From assembly GCF_003144195.1 (NCBI RefSeq), contig NW_020290007.1, positions 129,556 through 193,555 on the forward strand: a stretch of 64,000 bases of DNA, read 5' to 3'. A program made the position numbers and the translations under genes. The notes beneath the pieces were generated by a model. The model made no database searches. It was given only the letters and a program-made list of their open reading frames with translations, and was not told the DNA's origin. Source of the DNA: Ceraceosorus guamensis (lineage: Eukaryota > Basidiomycota > Exobasidiomycetes > Ceraceosorales > Ceraceosoraceae). This document shows positions 21,593-39,700 of the stretch, piece by piece (the first letter of the stretch is position 1; the number at the start of each line of letters is the position of its first letter).

Positions 21593-23604
21593 ATGTCTTC
21601 ATTCATGCAGAAGGCTCGGGAGCGTGCCATGGAGGCTGCTGCCAAAGCTCAAGATGCTGCTTCGTCCTTCAGCGGGGCTCACGGCAGCCCCAATGCCAGT
21701 CACGCAAGCGGGCACGGCAGCAATAGCAACACCACCAACAACAACGGCGGGTGAGTGTGGCTGATGAGGGTCGTTCGGATGCTCGGAGCATGTGGCACTG
21801 ATCAGTATCGCGTCATTTCTATCCGCCCATCTCCAGCGTGGGAGGCTACACTGGTTCGCTCCCACACGTCCTACGACAAGGTGTGGCGCAATTCTATCCA
21901 CGCAGCGAATTCGACTCTCGCAGCTCGCACGTCCTCAGCTCTGCACTCAAGAGCGTTTCGATCGATCACGAGGCTCTTGCCAGAGAGACAAAGACGGCAG
22001 CCAAGTCTGCTTACTTATGGGGTCAAGATCAAGATCCGTACAAGCGCGAGGACGGCGCAGGAGATGCCGCCCTTGTCGACGTGTGAGTAGGCCGTGCTTC
22101 TTCCTTTGACATGGCATACCGGTGCTGATGGCATCAAGGCTGCTCAATCCGACAGTATGGACCGGCTTGCGTTCCTTTTGACCACTGTAGGTGATCTCGA
22201 GACCGCCCACGTCTCGCAGCTCGAAGCAGCCAGGTCTACTTTTAAACGCGTCGTCAAGGCAGAAGCTGACCTGGCAAGCAAGCGCGAACGTCGCGTCAAG
22301 ATTCAGCGAGAGCTTGCGACGCTCATGCCTGAGCAGGCAAAGGGCAACAGAGAGCGAATTGGGCCTCTGGAGGCAAAATTGAAGGAATTTGAGCACGAAG
22401 ATAGAGAGGCGGAAGAGGAGCTCGGTCGGCTCAAGCGCGAGAGCATCCGCGACTCATTCGAGACCCACTTCGATGCCTTGGCAGTTCTCGGAGAAAAGGT
22501 GCGTCCAATGCCAAGTCTCGAATGCCTTTCGCTTGTCATTCTAGAAGCTTATTGTGGAATAACTGCTTCTCACGTATGCAGCTCTCCATCGTGGCTCGTC
22601 ATGGCAAGCTTTTGACCCACCAGCTGCCAGTGTATGCTCCCCCTTTTCCAGCTCCACGAGTCAAGGCTGGACCCAATGAGCCCCTTTGGCCTGGAGCCTC
22701 TCGCACTGCTGCTATACGTGCAGCGGTTGGGCCTGCTCTTGCTGCGTATCACCCCGCTCCACAGCTTCCCGAACTGGACCTTCCCGCTGAAGGTGCACCA
22801 GTAAAAGCTTCCTTGAGCCGCAAAGATACGGAGAGTTACGGTGTCAGTCATGCGGCAGAGCTCTCTGATCAGCACACTGGCTTGAGTGCATCGCCACCAC
22901 AGGCAGGAGGCGGAGACCTGCAGCGCAACGAATCGAGCTCTTCAGCCACCGATCAGAACCACGCTGCTTCTGCATTCCCTCTGTCGCCGCCCCAAGGGTC
23001 ACCGAACGAGCTGCTGTCGAACATCAACAACGCGCCAGCAAACTTGCCTTCTTCTCCACCGACTGGAGCACACACTCAGCCGCAGCGTCATCGGGTGCCA
23101 CCCATTCCTTCTCCCACTGCACGACCTGCGGACGCGTCTCATCTCCCTCCAGCGCCGAGTCATGAGACCGACGTGAAGGGAGACTTGGCCACGGGGCCCA
23201 GCGTAGCAGAGACTGGACAGCCAATCGTCGGCCCAGGTGGTCCTTCGAGCGGACAGCTGAGCCCTCGTGTGCCACGAAAGCCTTCTGTCACTGCTCACGC
23301 AGCTCCTGCGCCCGGCTTTGCTCCTTCGGTGCCGACCGCAGATTCGACGGCCGCTGCTGCATCCAGCTCTTCGGCTCTGTCTGCCCAACCTGCCTCTTAC
23401 TATGAGACCACATCTGATGCTAGGGCGCGCAAAGAAGCGGAAGCTGCAAGAGAGAGAAAAGAGGCCGAAGCGAGAGCTGAGCAGGAACAGGTTCGACAGC
23501 ACGTCGTCTCGGCTCGTTTGAGACGCGATGGGACCATTGTGAGGCGCGGAGAACAGGGTTTTGCAGAGGCGGAAGAGGAGAACTTGCCTCCTTATCATGA
23601 GTAA
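21593..23604 (+). CDS. PIL1: eisosome core protein, Pil1/Lsp1 family
   Basis: BAR-domain protein that shapes eisosomes, furrow-like domains under the fungal plasma membrane. Four exons fit in phase: 21593-21750, 21837-22082, 22156-22498 and 22582-23604, giving 589 residues. After a Gly/Asn/Ser-rich start, the BAR helices span about residues 55-290: ALARETKTAAKSAYLWGQ, VMDRLAFLLTTVGDLETAHV, a charged helix SKRERRVKIQRELATL, and EKLSIVARHGKLLTHQLP. These align by eye in order with the yeast Pil1 segments around TDKLGVLLYEIGEL and EKFALIAGYGKALLELL. The remaining ~300 residues are Pro/Ser/Ala-rich and disordered, with a charged coiled-coil near the end; this tail is longer than in yeast Pil1 (339 residues). 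Pil1-type rather than Lsp1 cannot be separated here. It could be a divergent extra paralog rather than the main Pil1. Confidence 0.78.
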
Positions 23605-23734
23605 GACACAAAACGGCGGATCGCGCGCCCCCGCTTAGACGGAGCACCTGTAAATGATTGCAATAGTTCGCACCGCGAACACTGTTTATGCATGTTGTCA
23701 AATCATCGATTTTCTTGGGGCACGTCAACGACAG

Positions 23735-30650
<6,916 letters not shown>

Positions 30651-33600
30651 ATGCGCGAGTCTAACTTCAGCAATGCTGCTCAGAACAAGGCTTGTATTTG
30701 CGTATCCGCGGCAGTCTACGACCGCAGAGGTGAGTTATGCAAGCCATCCGCTTGATGAAATCAAGTCTTTCTGTCCTCCATAATTTTAGTTATGCGATGC
30801 TAAAGACTCATCCCCGTCTCTCCTGTAGCCCTCGATTGCACCGCTAAACTGCCGCTAATCAACTCGCTCAACCACCTCGCGTACCTCACTTCAACGTCGC
30901 CCCGCGTGCGCGAAATGGTCACTGTCGACAGTGGCTTGGAACGATTGATTCGCATCCTTCGCGATGTTCCAAAGGCGTCAGGCGTAGGCTCTTCTCGAGG
31001 TACCACCACAAAGGAGATGCATGCCATCTGGCAATGGAGTCTGGCTTTCCAGTGCGTCGTCAACATCGGTGTTCGCGGTAGCGAAGCAGTGCGCACTCGA
31101 GTGGTCGAAGCGGGCATGGTTCCCATCACCATCAAGGTGCTCGAGAGCCATCTTCTGCTTGCAGAGCTTGCCAGAGCCGAACAGCACAAGCTCGATGTGG
31201 AGCAAAAGCGCCGCGAGTGGCTAGACGATGACAGTCGGCGCTTGCAAGCCGAACAGCAGCAGCAGAGCGAACAAGCTGTCGGCGCACGGTCACAGACCCA
31301 CCTGGCTGACGCGCACCAACATCGCCATCACAATCACCATCAGCATCATGCCCGGAATGCGCATGACAATCAACCACCCTCGCGCCACACAACTCGGCGG
31401 GGAGCGTTGCACGAGGAACTGATCCTCGATGCCGCTACCGCTGCTTTGGCGGCCCGCCGATCAGCGGACGAAGCGTCCTCAGCCTCGACCTTGAGTCTTC
31501 CCGCTTCTGGCGACACGACTCGTGCCGGTGTTCGCCACACGCATCTCACGACTCGAGTTGCGGACCAGGATCTGGCTAGTCGCCCTTCCACGCCAGCTGA
31601 AGGCGAAGTCTCTGTGGCGCCCACAATCTTTCAGCGCCGAGGGGCTGCCGTGCCCATGCCCATACTCGGGGACCTAGGGTCTGGCATGGTCGTGGACGTG
31701 GATCAAGCTCAGCAGAGTGTCAACATGACAGCCACCTCGCCTTCTTCTTCCGCCGACGATATCCCTGCTACCCTGGACATGTCGCGCAGTGCCAGTACCA
31801 GCAGCGCGACACCTTTGACGGCGAACCGTGTGGGCACGTTGACCAATGTCAGCTCCGTTGAAGACTTCGCTGCATCAGGCAGTGGTAGTGAAGGCGCAGA
31901 GGACGCAGAAATGAGCTTTGCCGACGAGGCCGAGGGCGAGGAAGCCGATCATGAGTATGGCCGCGCATCTGCGCCGGCCTCATTCGCCTCACGAGAAGGT
32001 GATGCTACCTCTCATACTGCAGACATGGACGAACGGCAGACTCCTCGTCCTTCCAGACGCGTGCTGGCGCCGCTCGGCACGCTCAGTCAGGGAGATGCTG
32101 GTCGAAGCGTAACCAGCTCGACCAATGCTCCCGTCAACCCCTCCCACGTAAACGGCGAGGCGTCTCGACAGCATGCAGTTCGGATCCCCATATTGCCGAC
32201 CGATCAGCCCATCGCATCGACACCGAGAGGCCCGCGAGAGCAGCTTACGAGCCCGACGCCACGAGGTCAGCAACACGCATCGTCAGGCAGACCGACAAGG
32301 CAGCACGCTGGACTGGTTGGCTCTGCAGACCCTCAAAGCGCACCAGGGCAGTTGGACGCACGCGAGCGCCCCTTTGCAACTCCAACTCAAGCGCTTGAAG
32401 AGCGTCTCAATGCTGCTGCTCCTACCGAGACCCAAAGGCTCCAGGCCCGAACAGGCGGTGCGGATCTTCAGGCTCAGCCGACGATTCGGCCGGAGTTTGC
32501 TGCGACCACGCCACGAGGTCCAAACGCGGCTTTCATTGACCGTGCTCGCACGCAGCGAAGCCACCTTGGCGATATCATCTATCGAGAGGAAGAAGTGCTG
32601 CTAAGCTTGCAACTCCTGGCATACCTCTCAAAGTACGCCCACGTGCGTGCTTTGTTCCATCATTCCGAACTTGCGACCCACGCGCTTCCAGGCTCCCTCG
32701 AAGAGCTCGACAGCCTCTACGGTCTACGCCGCGGCGCGGATGGCTCGTCTCGTGGCAAAAGCTGGGATCCGCATCAGCCGACGAAGTCCAACGTCTTCTC
32801 CATCGCAGAAGCATACACCCTGCGAGGATCGCGTTCGGGCTCAGCGACGCCAACAAGCCATCTCAGATTAGCTCAAGAGATCCAGTACTGGGCTGGTGTG
32901 ATCATGCGCAATGCCTGCCGCAAGGACGAAGCAAGAGGCGGTATTCGGCAGTGCGCCAATATGCTGTGTGGCAAATGGGAGGCCTTCCCACGGGAGTTTG
33001 CAAAGTGCCGCCGTTGCCGAAAAGCAAAGTACTGCTCCAAACAGTGTCAGTCCAAAGGGTGGTCGACGGGGCACCGCTTTTGGTGCAGCGCTCGATCTGA
33101 CGACGTCGAGGCACGTGAGAAGGCCAGCTCTGCAGCCATCTCGGCTACCGTCACCGCACCACAGCGCGCTGCTGCCGAAGTGGCTGACGCTGCACAGGCT
33201 GGTGCTGACGTAGCCCAGCCTCACCGACACGAAACGGCACGCCAAAACCTCACTCATGCTGCTACACATCATGACAGGCCTCCGAGATTCTTTCGACCTG
33301 AGACGCGTCAAGAATTCCTGGATGCCACACATCTGCACAGACCTGTGATAGACTCTGAAGGCGTCACGGCTTTGCGGCCGCGACCATCTGGTCTGCCGCA
33401 GAGGCTTGCTGCCCAGCAGCCTGGACGCGCATCGCCGCATGTCCGCCCTAGCTCGAGCAGCAGCACCCGCACTTCCCTGACCTCCGATGCGAGCGACGAC
33501 GAGCGTGAGCGACAGGCTCGGAGCGGGGAAGGAAGCGTCAACCCGAGTCCGCTTTCGCGCGCATCTACAGGTCATGATGAAGATGGCTTGGGTCACAGCC

Positions 33601-35042
33601 AGCCCGCGCCACCACAGCGCACAGACTTGGCCGGTCGACCACTACCGCCACCTGTCATTGCTCAGCACGATGGCGCCGCGGGCTTGAATCAAGATTTGAT
33701 GGCACTTGGCGGCAGATTGACACCTAACATTGAGGAAGCAGTGGACACAGCTGCAGCCTTTGGCACTGGCGATTTCGACCAGATGATGTGGCGAGGGCGC
33801 ACGCCTGCACCCAGCGATGCGGGCGAAGAAGGTGGTGGTACAGAGGATGAGCAGGTGCGACCTCGCCGCGATCACCTTCGACACTTGCGCTACCGGACAG
33901 AAACGGAATCCGGAGCTGACGACGAGTCTGCCTCTGCAAATGAGGCCTCCAGCAATCCCGCACTCGCAACTCTTGCTCGCCAACCGCACAGATTCGCGAG
34001 CGTTGCCGCTGGTAACGTGCCTATCGTTGGCCATCACGTATCGATGCGCAGTGCTGGCGTAGAAGCCCCCCCACCTCACCTTTTCGCCGGATCTAGCTCT
34101 GGGATCGGCGCCGGGCTGGGAGTCTCATCTGCCTCAAATGCTAGCGCCTCAAATCGCCGCGCCCACGCGTACGGCGGCCTTGGAGTTCGTCGCTTGCCTA
34201 CGGGTCCAGCATCTGCCTATCTGCCGCGTTCAGCATCCGGCCTGGCGAGTGCGCCCGCCTTTGCGCGAAATTTTCGCTCGGAGGAAGATGACGACGATGA
34301 AGAGCACGACAGCGAGTCTCAAGTCCAGCAGCAGCTTCCTTCCAACCTCGCCGTCACGTCACGACCGGATCAGCGCGAGTCGGTGAATGGGACCACCGTT
34401 CGCATGCAGCCGAACGCCCGCACTTCGCCAATGCAGCGCTCTACCTCTGGCAGCGCAAGTTGGACATGGCAGCAACACTCCAACATCTCGCTGCCAAGCC
34501 TTTGGCAAGACGGTGATGCTGACGTGACAGAGCAGGCCGTAGTAAGCCGGGGCGAAGGTGACGACTGCTGCACATCTCAGGGCGCAGACGTCGGTGCTTG
34601 CACGCCAGATCGATGGCACGACGCCACCACAGCCACCATGCATCAATCGAGCGACATCCAGAATTATCGTGTCGCCAGGGCACTAGCAGAGACTAGTGTG
34701 GCGCCCTGTGGCTCTGCATCAACGACCGTCAACTCCATCACCAGCGATGAGCACATCATGGGCTGGGAAGACCATGGCGGCTTTCCTGTTCCAATATATG
34801 CGCACCAAGTCGCAGCGAAGAACAGAAAGCGCAACTTTGCTACCTTTCGCCGTCAAGAAGCTTCAACACACTTCTCTGCAGCCGCTTGGAACGAGCCCAA
34901 GAGTCGCCTTTCGCCATCAATGATGTCAACGAGCGCCTTCGAATCAAGCGATGCGCCGACCTTTTCCGGGCGCCTTCATCGCGACGGCATGGGCGCTGCT
35001 CACCGTATAGACGCCTCTGCCATGGACGTGGACGCCGAGTGA
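30651..35042 (+). CDS. MUB1: MYND-type zinc finger protein MUB1/SamB
   Basis: Adaptor of the Ubr2-Mub1 ubiquitin ligase in yeast; the Aspergillus ortholog SamB affects polarity and conidiophore development. Exons 30651-30729 and 30829-35042 give 1430 residues. The small first exon encodes MRESNFSNAAQNKACICVSA; splicing to RALDCTAKLPLINSLNHLAY restores the strongly conserved SamB N-terminus. WSLAFQCVVNIGVRGSEAVR follows and is also typical. A His-rich tract lies about residues 185-205. The MYND finger is about residues 735-780: CANMLC, CRRC, YCSKQCQ, then W-x3-H-x3-C. Regions between and after are Ser/Ala/Glu/Arg-rich and disordered, so the protein is much longer than SamB (about 600 residues). 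The first exon was chosen because the long open frame alone would begin downstream of the conserved N-terminus. Confidence 0.9.
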
Positions 35043-35681
35043 TGACGATGAGGTCCGCTTCCATCGGCTCGCAAACTCCGTCTGGGAGCGTGGAGCGTTC
35101 TTTCCCCTTACCGCCCGTTCTCACGGCCCCTCTGTCAGCTACGAGTTCCCTTCGATATCTCCCACATTGCTCGCCCTATCCTGCATGTCCCCTTGCCTTG
35201 CCACCACACCGCATCAGCACAGCAACACTTCTCACCCTGAATCCCATCGATGCTATCAGTGAGGTCATGCACGCACACGTCTGCCCTCCCTTGCCCCGTC
35301 CTTCCTCCAATGAATCGGTATCATAAGCATGGATGGTGCGCGTATTCTCTACTGATTAGGGTTTTCCATGTCGCATGCAGCCGATCGGTGTGTTCAAAGA
35401 GAGGTTGCTGTAGACCTCGAAGAGACTTGCACTCCTCGAAAAGCGCCTTCGGCGTCTTGCATCCTTCGCGCGTTGTGCTGACAGGTAAGCTTAAAGCAGC
35501 TTCCGCCCTAAACGCCTGCTTCTCGAGAGTGATGAGTGGCTGCTGTCCATTCAGAGTGGTAGTAGTGCGTGTGTGACTTTAAGCGAGAGGAGAGATGAGC
35601 CTGCGCGGATGCGAGTGCGGGGATGGTCAGCTAGCTCCAGTGCGCATGCTTGTTTGCAGACACGAGGTGACGCGATCCGGC
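35043..35681. other. convergent intergenic region between MUB1 and TOM7
   Basis: About 640 bases hold the 3' flanks of MUB1 (+) and TOM7 (-). The short frames here have no recognisable features. No terminator-like or repeat structure is evident. Confidence 0.4.
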
Positions 35682-35997
35682 TCACTTGATCAAGCTCGGC
35701 CTTCCTCCTTGCGTGTAGCCGATGTAGAGCACAAATGGCACCCAGCTGTGAGTGAGAGGAACGAAGATGGGGGTGGAGGTACGATTGAATGTGTCAGTGC
35801 GACATTTGTCTCGAGATGGGGCCCGATGATGGGGGGAGGGGCAGGCCTGAGGGTGTCTCTGACTACCCCTCTTCGTGGAGAGACTGCAGCTGTGCAAGCA
35901 AGTCTGCTCCTTCAGTTGCTCACCCGTAGTGCAAGACTTGCTTGCCGAAGTCGACGGTGCGCACGATGCGCTCCTTGGAGTCTTCGGAAAGGGCCAT
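35682..35997 (-). CDS. TOM7: Tom7, small subunit of the mitochondrial outer-membrane translocase
   Basis: Tom7 modulates assembly and stability of the TOM complex in the mitochondrial outer membrane. Two exons, 35997-35924 and 35745-35682, join in phase to a 45-residue protein: MALSEDSKERIVRTVDFGKQ, then VLHYGWVPFVLYIGYT, ending GGRPSLIK. The splice donor is GG|GTGAGC and the acceptor CACAG|C. The order of an amphipathic KERI helix, the HYGW(I/V)PF(V)LY membrane segment and the PSL ending matches Tom7 of other fungi. It is slightly shorter than yeast Tom7 (60 residues). It is the divergent neighbour of VPS54, 746 bases apart. Each exon is below usual length cut-offs, so automated annotation may omit the gene. 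Confidence 0.88.
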
Positions 35998-36743
35998 GTT
36001 GAGGCGCTTTTGTTTCCTTTTGGTGTTCTGTGAAGAAGGAAGGGGGAAATAGCCGAGGAAGGGCGCGCGGGCGGTGATGAATGGTCTGAGCTAGGTTGGC
36101 CTCGAGAGTGCAAAAGAGCAAATGCGCGTCGAGGGAGCGCTCACCTAGCTGTCTCCCGTCCTGATTGATGAGCAGCTCCCAGCAGCGCTTCGCTGCACAC
36201 GGATGATCTTTAGAGTCGTGTGAAGTTGTGGGATGGAGAGCACGTGGACCGAGATGCAGCACCAAGTTGTGCGTTGCGCCGGATGGTAGGTTGCAATTCG
36301 AGTCGAGAGGTTGTGGCTCGATTCGCGAATTCTGGGAAAGATGCACGCAGCGGTCGTGAGTGCAATTTCAAGGTTCAAATTGTGATTGAGATGGAAATCA
36401 CAAGTCTCCAATGTGCGCCTCCACGTGGGCCCGGCTGCACCACCTGTAGGTACGGATACCACTCACATTGCATGAGTATAGAGGCGCATCGACCGTGCAC
36501 AGCCCACAGCAGGTCGCGATTGTGAGCGGAGTTGATGGGTGGTCTTACAGCCAAGTCTGTCACGACTCACAACTCTGACCGATGTCCTCACATTCTCGCG
36601 ACTCATGCTTGCGAAATCCGACGACTTCTCGCTTCGTCCTTGCTACTATCTGTTTCTCGCAAATCGGCTGCGCTGGTCGCTAAATCGAAGAAGCGCCTCT
36701 TAAGAGCAGGTGAGGGCGAGACGAGTCTCTCACCTGTCCTAAG
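35998..36743. promoter_or_regulatory. divergent TOM7/VPS54 promoter region
   Basis: The two start codons are 746 bases apart on opposite strands. The palindromic ATTCGCGAAT is at about 36320-36330 and GTCACGACTCAC near 36558 is a relative of the dispersed intergenic motif. No TATA box is clear. Confidence 0.35.
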
Positions 36744-39700
36744 ATGCAACACCACCAGCCAAGCACCAGCGTCGACTCTCCCGGACCAGATGCGCTGAGT
36801 CCGGCAGCTTCGGAGGTAGGCTCACTAGCCTCTGGCTTTCCCAGCGCATCTGGTGCAGCCTTCACTCCTTCGAGCGCAAGTGGTAGCGGACGCTATGGAG
36901 GTAGCTTGCTTGCGGGCGCTAGCTCTCTCAACTTGGCATCACCTGGAGGTAGCAATTCCGGCGTAGCAGGCTTCAATGGTGAGCGTGCACATCCTTCGAG
37001 ATTCTCTCGATGTGCTATGCGCTGCCTTGGCCGTTTGTCCATTGCATGCCGCGCATAGCTGACCTGTTCGCGGCGCCCGCGCATGCTCATCCCGTGCAAC
37101 AGCCATTTCGACCGTGCTAAACAATCCTCACAAGCCCTCCCGTCCAATCGATCCCTCTTCGTCCCGATACCCACCGGTCGCATCGACTCGGACAGATCTG
37201 CCAAAGATACGCAGAGCAGACTTTGACACCTATTTGAACTCGGTCCAGCCGGCATGGCAAAAGCTGGAAAGGAGCAAAAGGTTGGGCAGGAGCGGAAAGG
37301 CGAGGCTGGACGCTCAGGAAGGTGAAGAAGCCGAAGGCGAAGGGGAAGCTGGAGAGGAGCCTCGCACGCCCAAGCAACAGCACGGTGGAGCTAGACAGTC
37401 GATCGAGGAAGCGAGAAGCCTGGCAACAGGCTCACAGCGGCTACCTCCTCTCAGCGCTGTGCCTCAAGTCTTCTTCAGCGAAGAGTTCAATTTGGGCAAC
37501 CCTTACACCTTTGACCTTGTCACGGAACGCTACAAAGCGAGTTCCGACCTGCAAGGAAGCTCAAATTTCGGCGGAGCCGCACATGGCGATGAAGCGCCAG
37601 ACGGAGGCGTCTACGATGTCGCTCTGAATCAGATGCTCCAGGAGAAACTGAGCTGGTATTCCGATGTCGTGGAGCAGCATCTGATCCTCGAGATTTCCGC
37701 CAGATCTTCGAGCTTCTTCGCTGCGCTCGGCAATCTGCAAGACCTGGAGGCGGAAGCTGCGAGCTGTCTGAAGCGGACGGAGGTACTGCAGGCCGAGCTG
37801 AAACGGCGAGACGAGAGCGAGGCAAAAGCGGGATTGAGGATCATCCGAGAGCAGGCTGCAAGGCGCAGCATCTCTGAGCGTATGGCCGCCGTTGGAGTAG
37901 TGCAAGATCTGGTCCATCGACGCGACCTGGCAAAGCTATTGGTCCACAGCGGTCAATTTGAGGAGGCTCTCGACGTCACTTGCAGCTTGATGGATCTGCT
38001 CGAAGGTCGCGTCTCCCTCAACGAGTGGGGAGCAGGCGATGCGCTGCCGCCTCACCTTGATCTCGAGCTGGAAGCTATACCTGCACTCGCAGGCTTGCTA
38101 CCTCAACTGCGCGACATGAATCAGACGGTAGCTGGCCAATTGGAGAGCGAGGCGCTGAGCGTCCTCGGCTCGGATCTCAATCAGAGAGCCAGGACGCATG
38201 AGCAGCAGGTCGCAACTACAGCTTCGGCCGCATCGGCTTTGGAAGGAAGCGATCAAGTAAGGGAGGACGTGCGGGCGGAAGCAGTGGCTGGACCTGCGGA
38301 GCGCGCCGCGGCTGCCAAGAAGCGCGCGAGCGTCATCTTAGATCCGTCAGCGCTTCCAGATACTGATTTGGTGCTCAGAGATAGAATATCGCCACTCCTG
38401 ACTGGACTAGTTCGAACGGGCAACGTCGACTCTTTCGTTGGCGCATATCGCCTCGTAGCGCTGCGGTCTCTCCGAGGCGGATTGCGCCAATACCTGGTCT
38501 TCAAGAGAGGTGAGGGGGAAGAGGATCTGGATGCTTTGCCTGCCTTGCTCGACGATGACGATTTGGCCTCTGGAAGGAGCGATGCTCGAGCTGTTCCTGG
38601 TGGCGCTGCAGCGGCTGCCAAGCTCCGATCGTTGGATCACGTCAGATTCCTTGAGCTCTGCGACGCTTTATTTAAAGGTTTTCTCGGGATGCTTCACACC
38701 ATGGCGGCACACAATCGCGTCATTGTTCACATTCTCAGCGCTCACGCTCCGTCCGCGAAGCAAAATTCTACACCCTCTGCACCTCGCGTCGAGATTCAAG
38801 ATGACGACCGGTCTTCCAGGCAAGCAGATGCGAGTGGCTCTTCGACGTTCAATACGCGTATGCCGGAGTCTGTCTCTGCCTCTCTACCCATGACGCTTGC
38901 AGCGATACTTCAAGAAGCCACATCTTTGTCGCATGTGCTTGGCTCTCGTCTGCTTTCTCTTCGAAGTGCGACCCACGTCGCTTTGGACTTGGGCTCTTTC
39001 TTGGAGATCTTTCATGCTTCTTGGTCCTTTGTACTCAAATCGGAAACGTTGGCGGGAAGAATGATCGTGGGCCTTCGAGGAGCGATTTTGAATCAAGCGA
39101 AAGCATGGTTGGCCGCGTTTCACCGAGAACGTATCGAAGGCGCTGCCAAGATGGTCGAAGAAGAAATGTGGGTCCAAGCAGAAGTGGCAATCAACGACCA
39201 AGAGGAGGTTGCTCGAATTGTTGAGAGCGCTACCGCCGACCCGAAGGCCTTCATCCTTCCGGCACCTGCAAAGGATGCGTTGAGTGACAGCCCCATCGAC
39301 CCTTCTACAAGCCTCAAGACTCTGTCCATTGAGGAGAAGCAGTACTTTGTGGTGGGGGCCAGCACGCACGTTCTGCGACTTTTGGCGGAATACCTACGCG
39401 TCGTCATCAATTTGCCTCTGCTCACGACCGAGGCGATGGGCCGTGTTGTCGAATTTTTGAAGGTGAGTACAGAACGAAGAGGCGCTCTGAACAGATCGAA
39501 TCGGAAGCTCAACACTGATGATGCCGCTGCCCAGCAATTCAACTCTCGCACGTGCCAAGTGGTCTTAGGTGCAGGTGCCATGCGCTCTGCTGGTCTCAAG
39601 AACATCACTGCCAAGCATCTCGGTGAGCAAGACAAGGTTCAGGGGCACACCAAATATGGCAGGTGACTGATGCTCAAGATTTGTTCACGTGCTGCGCATA

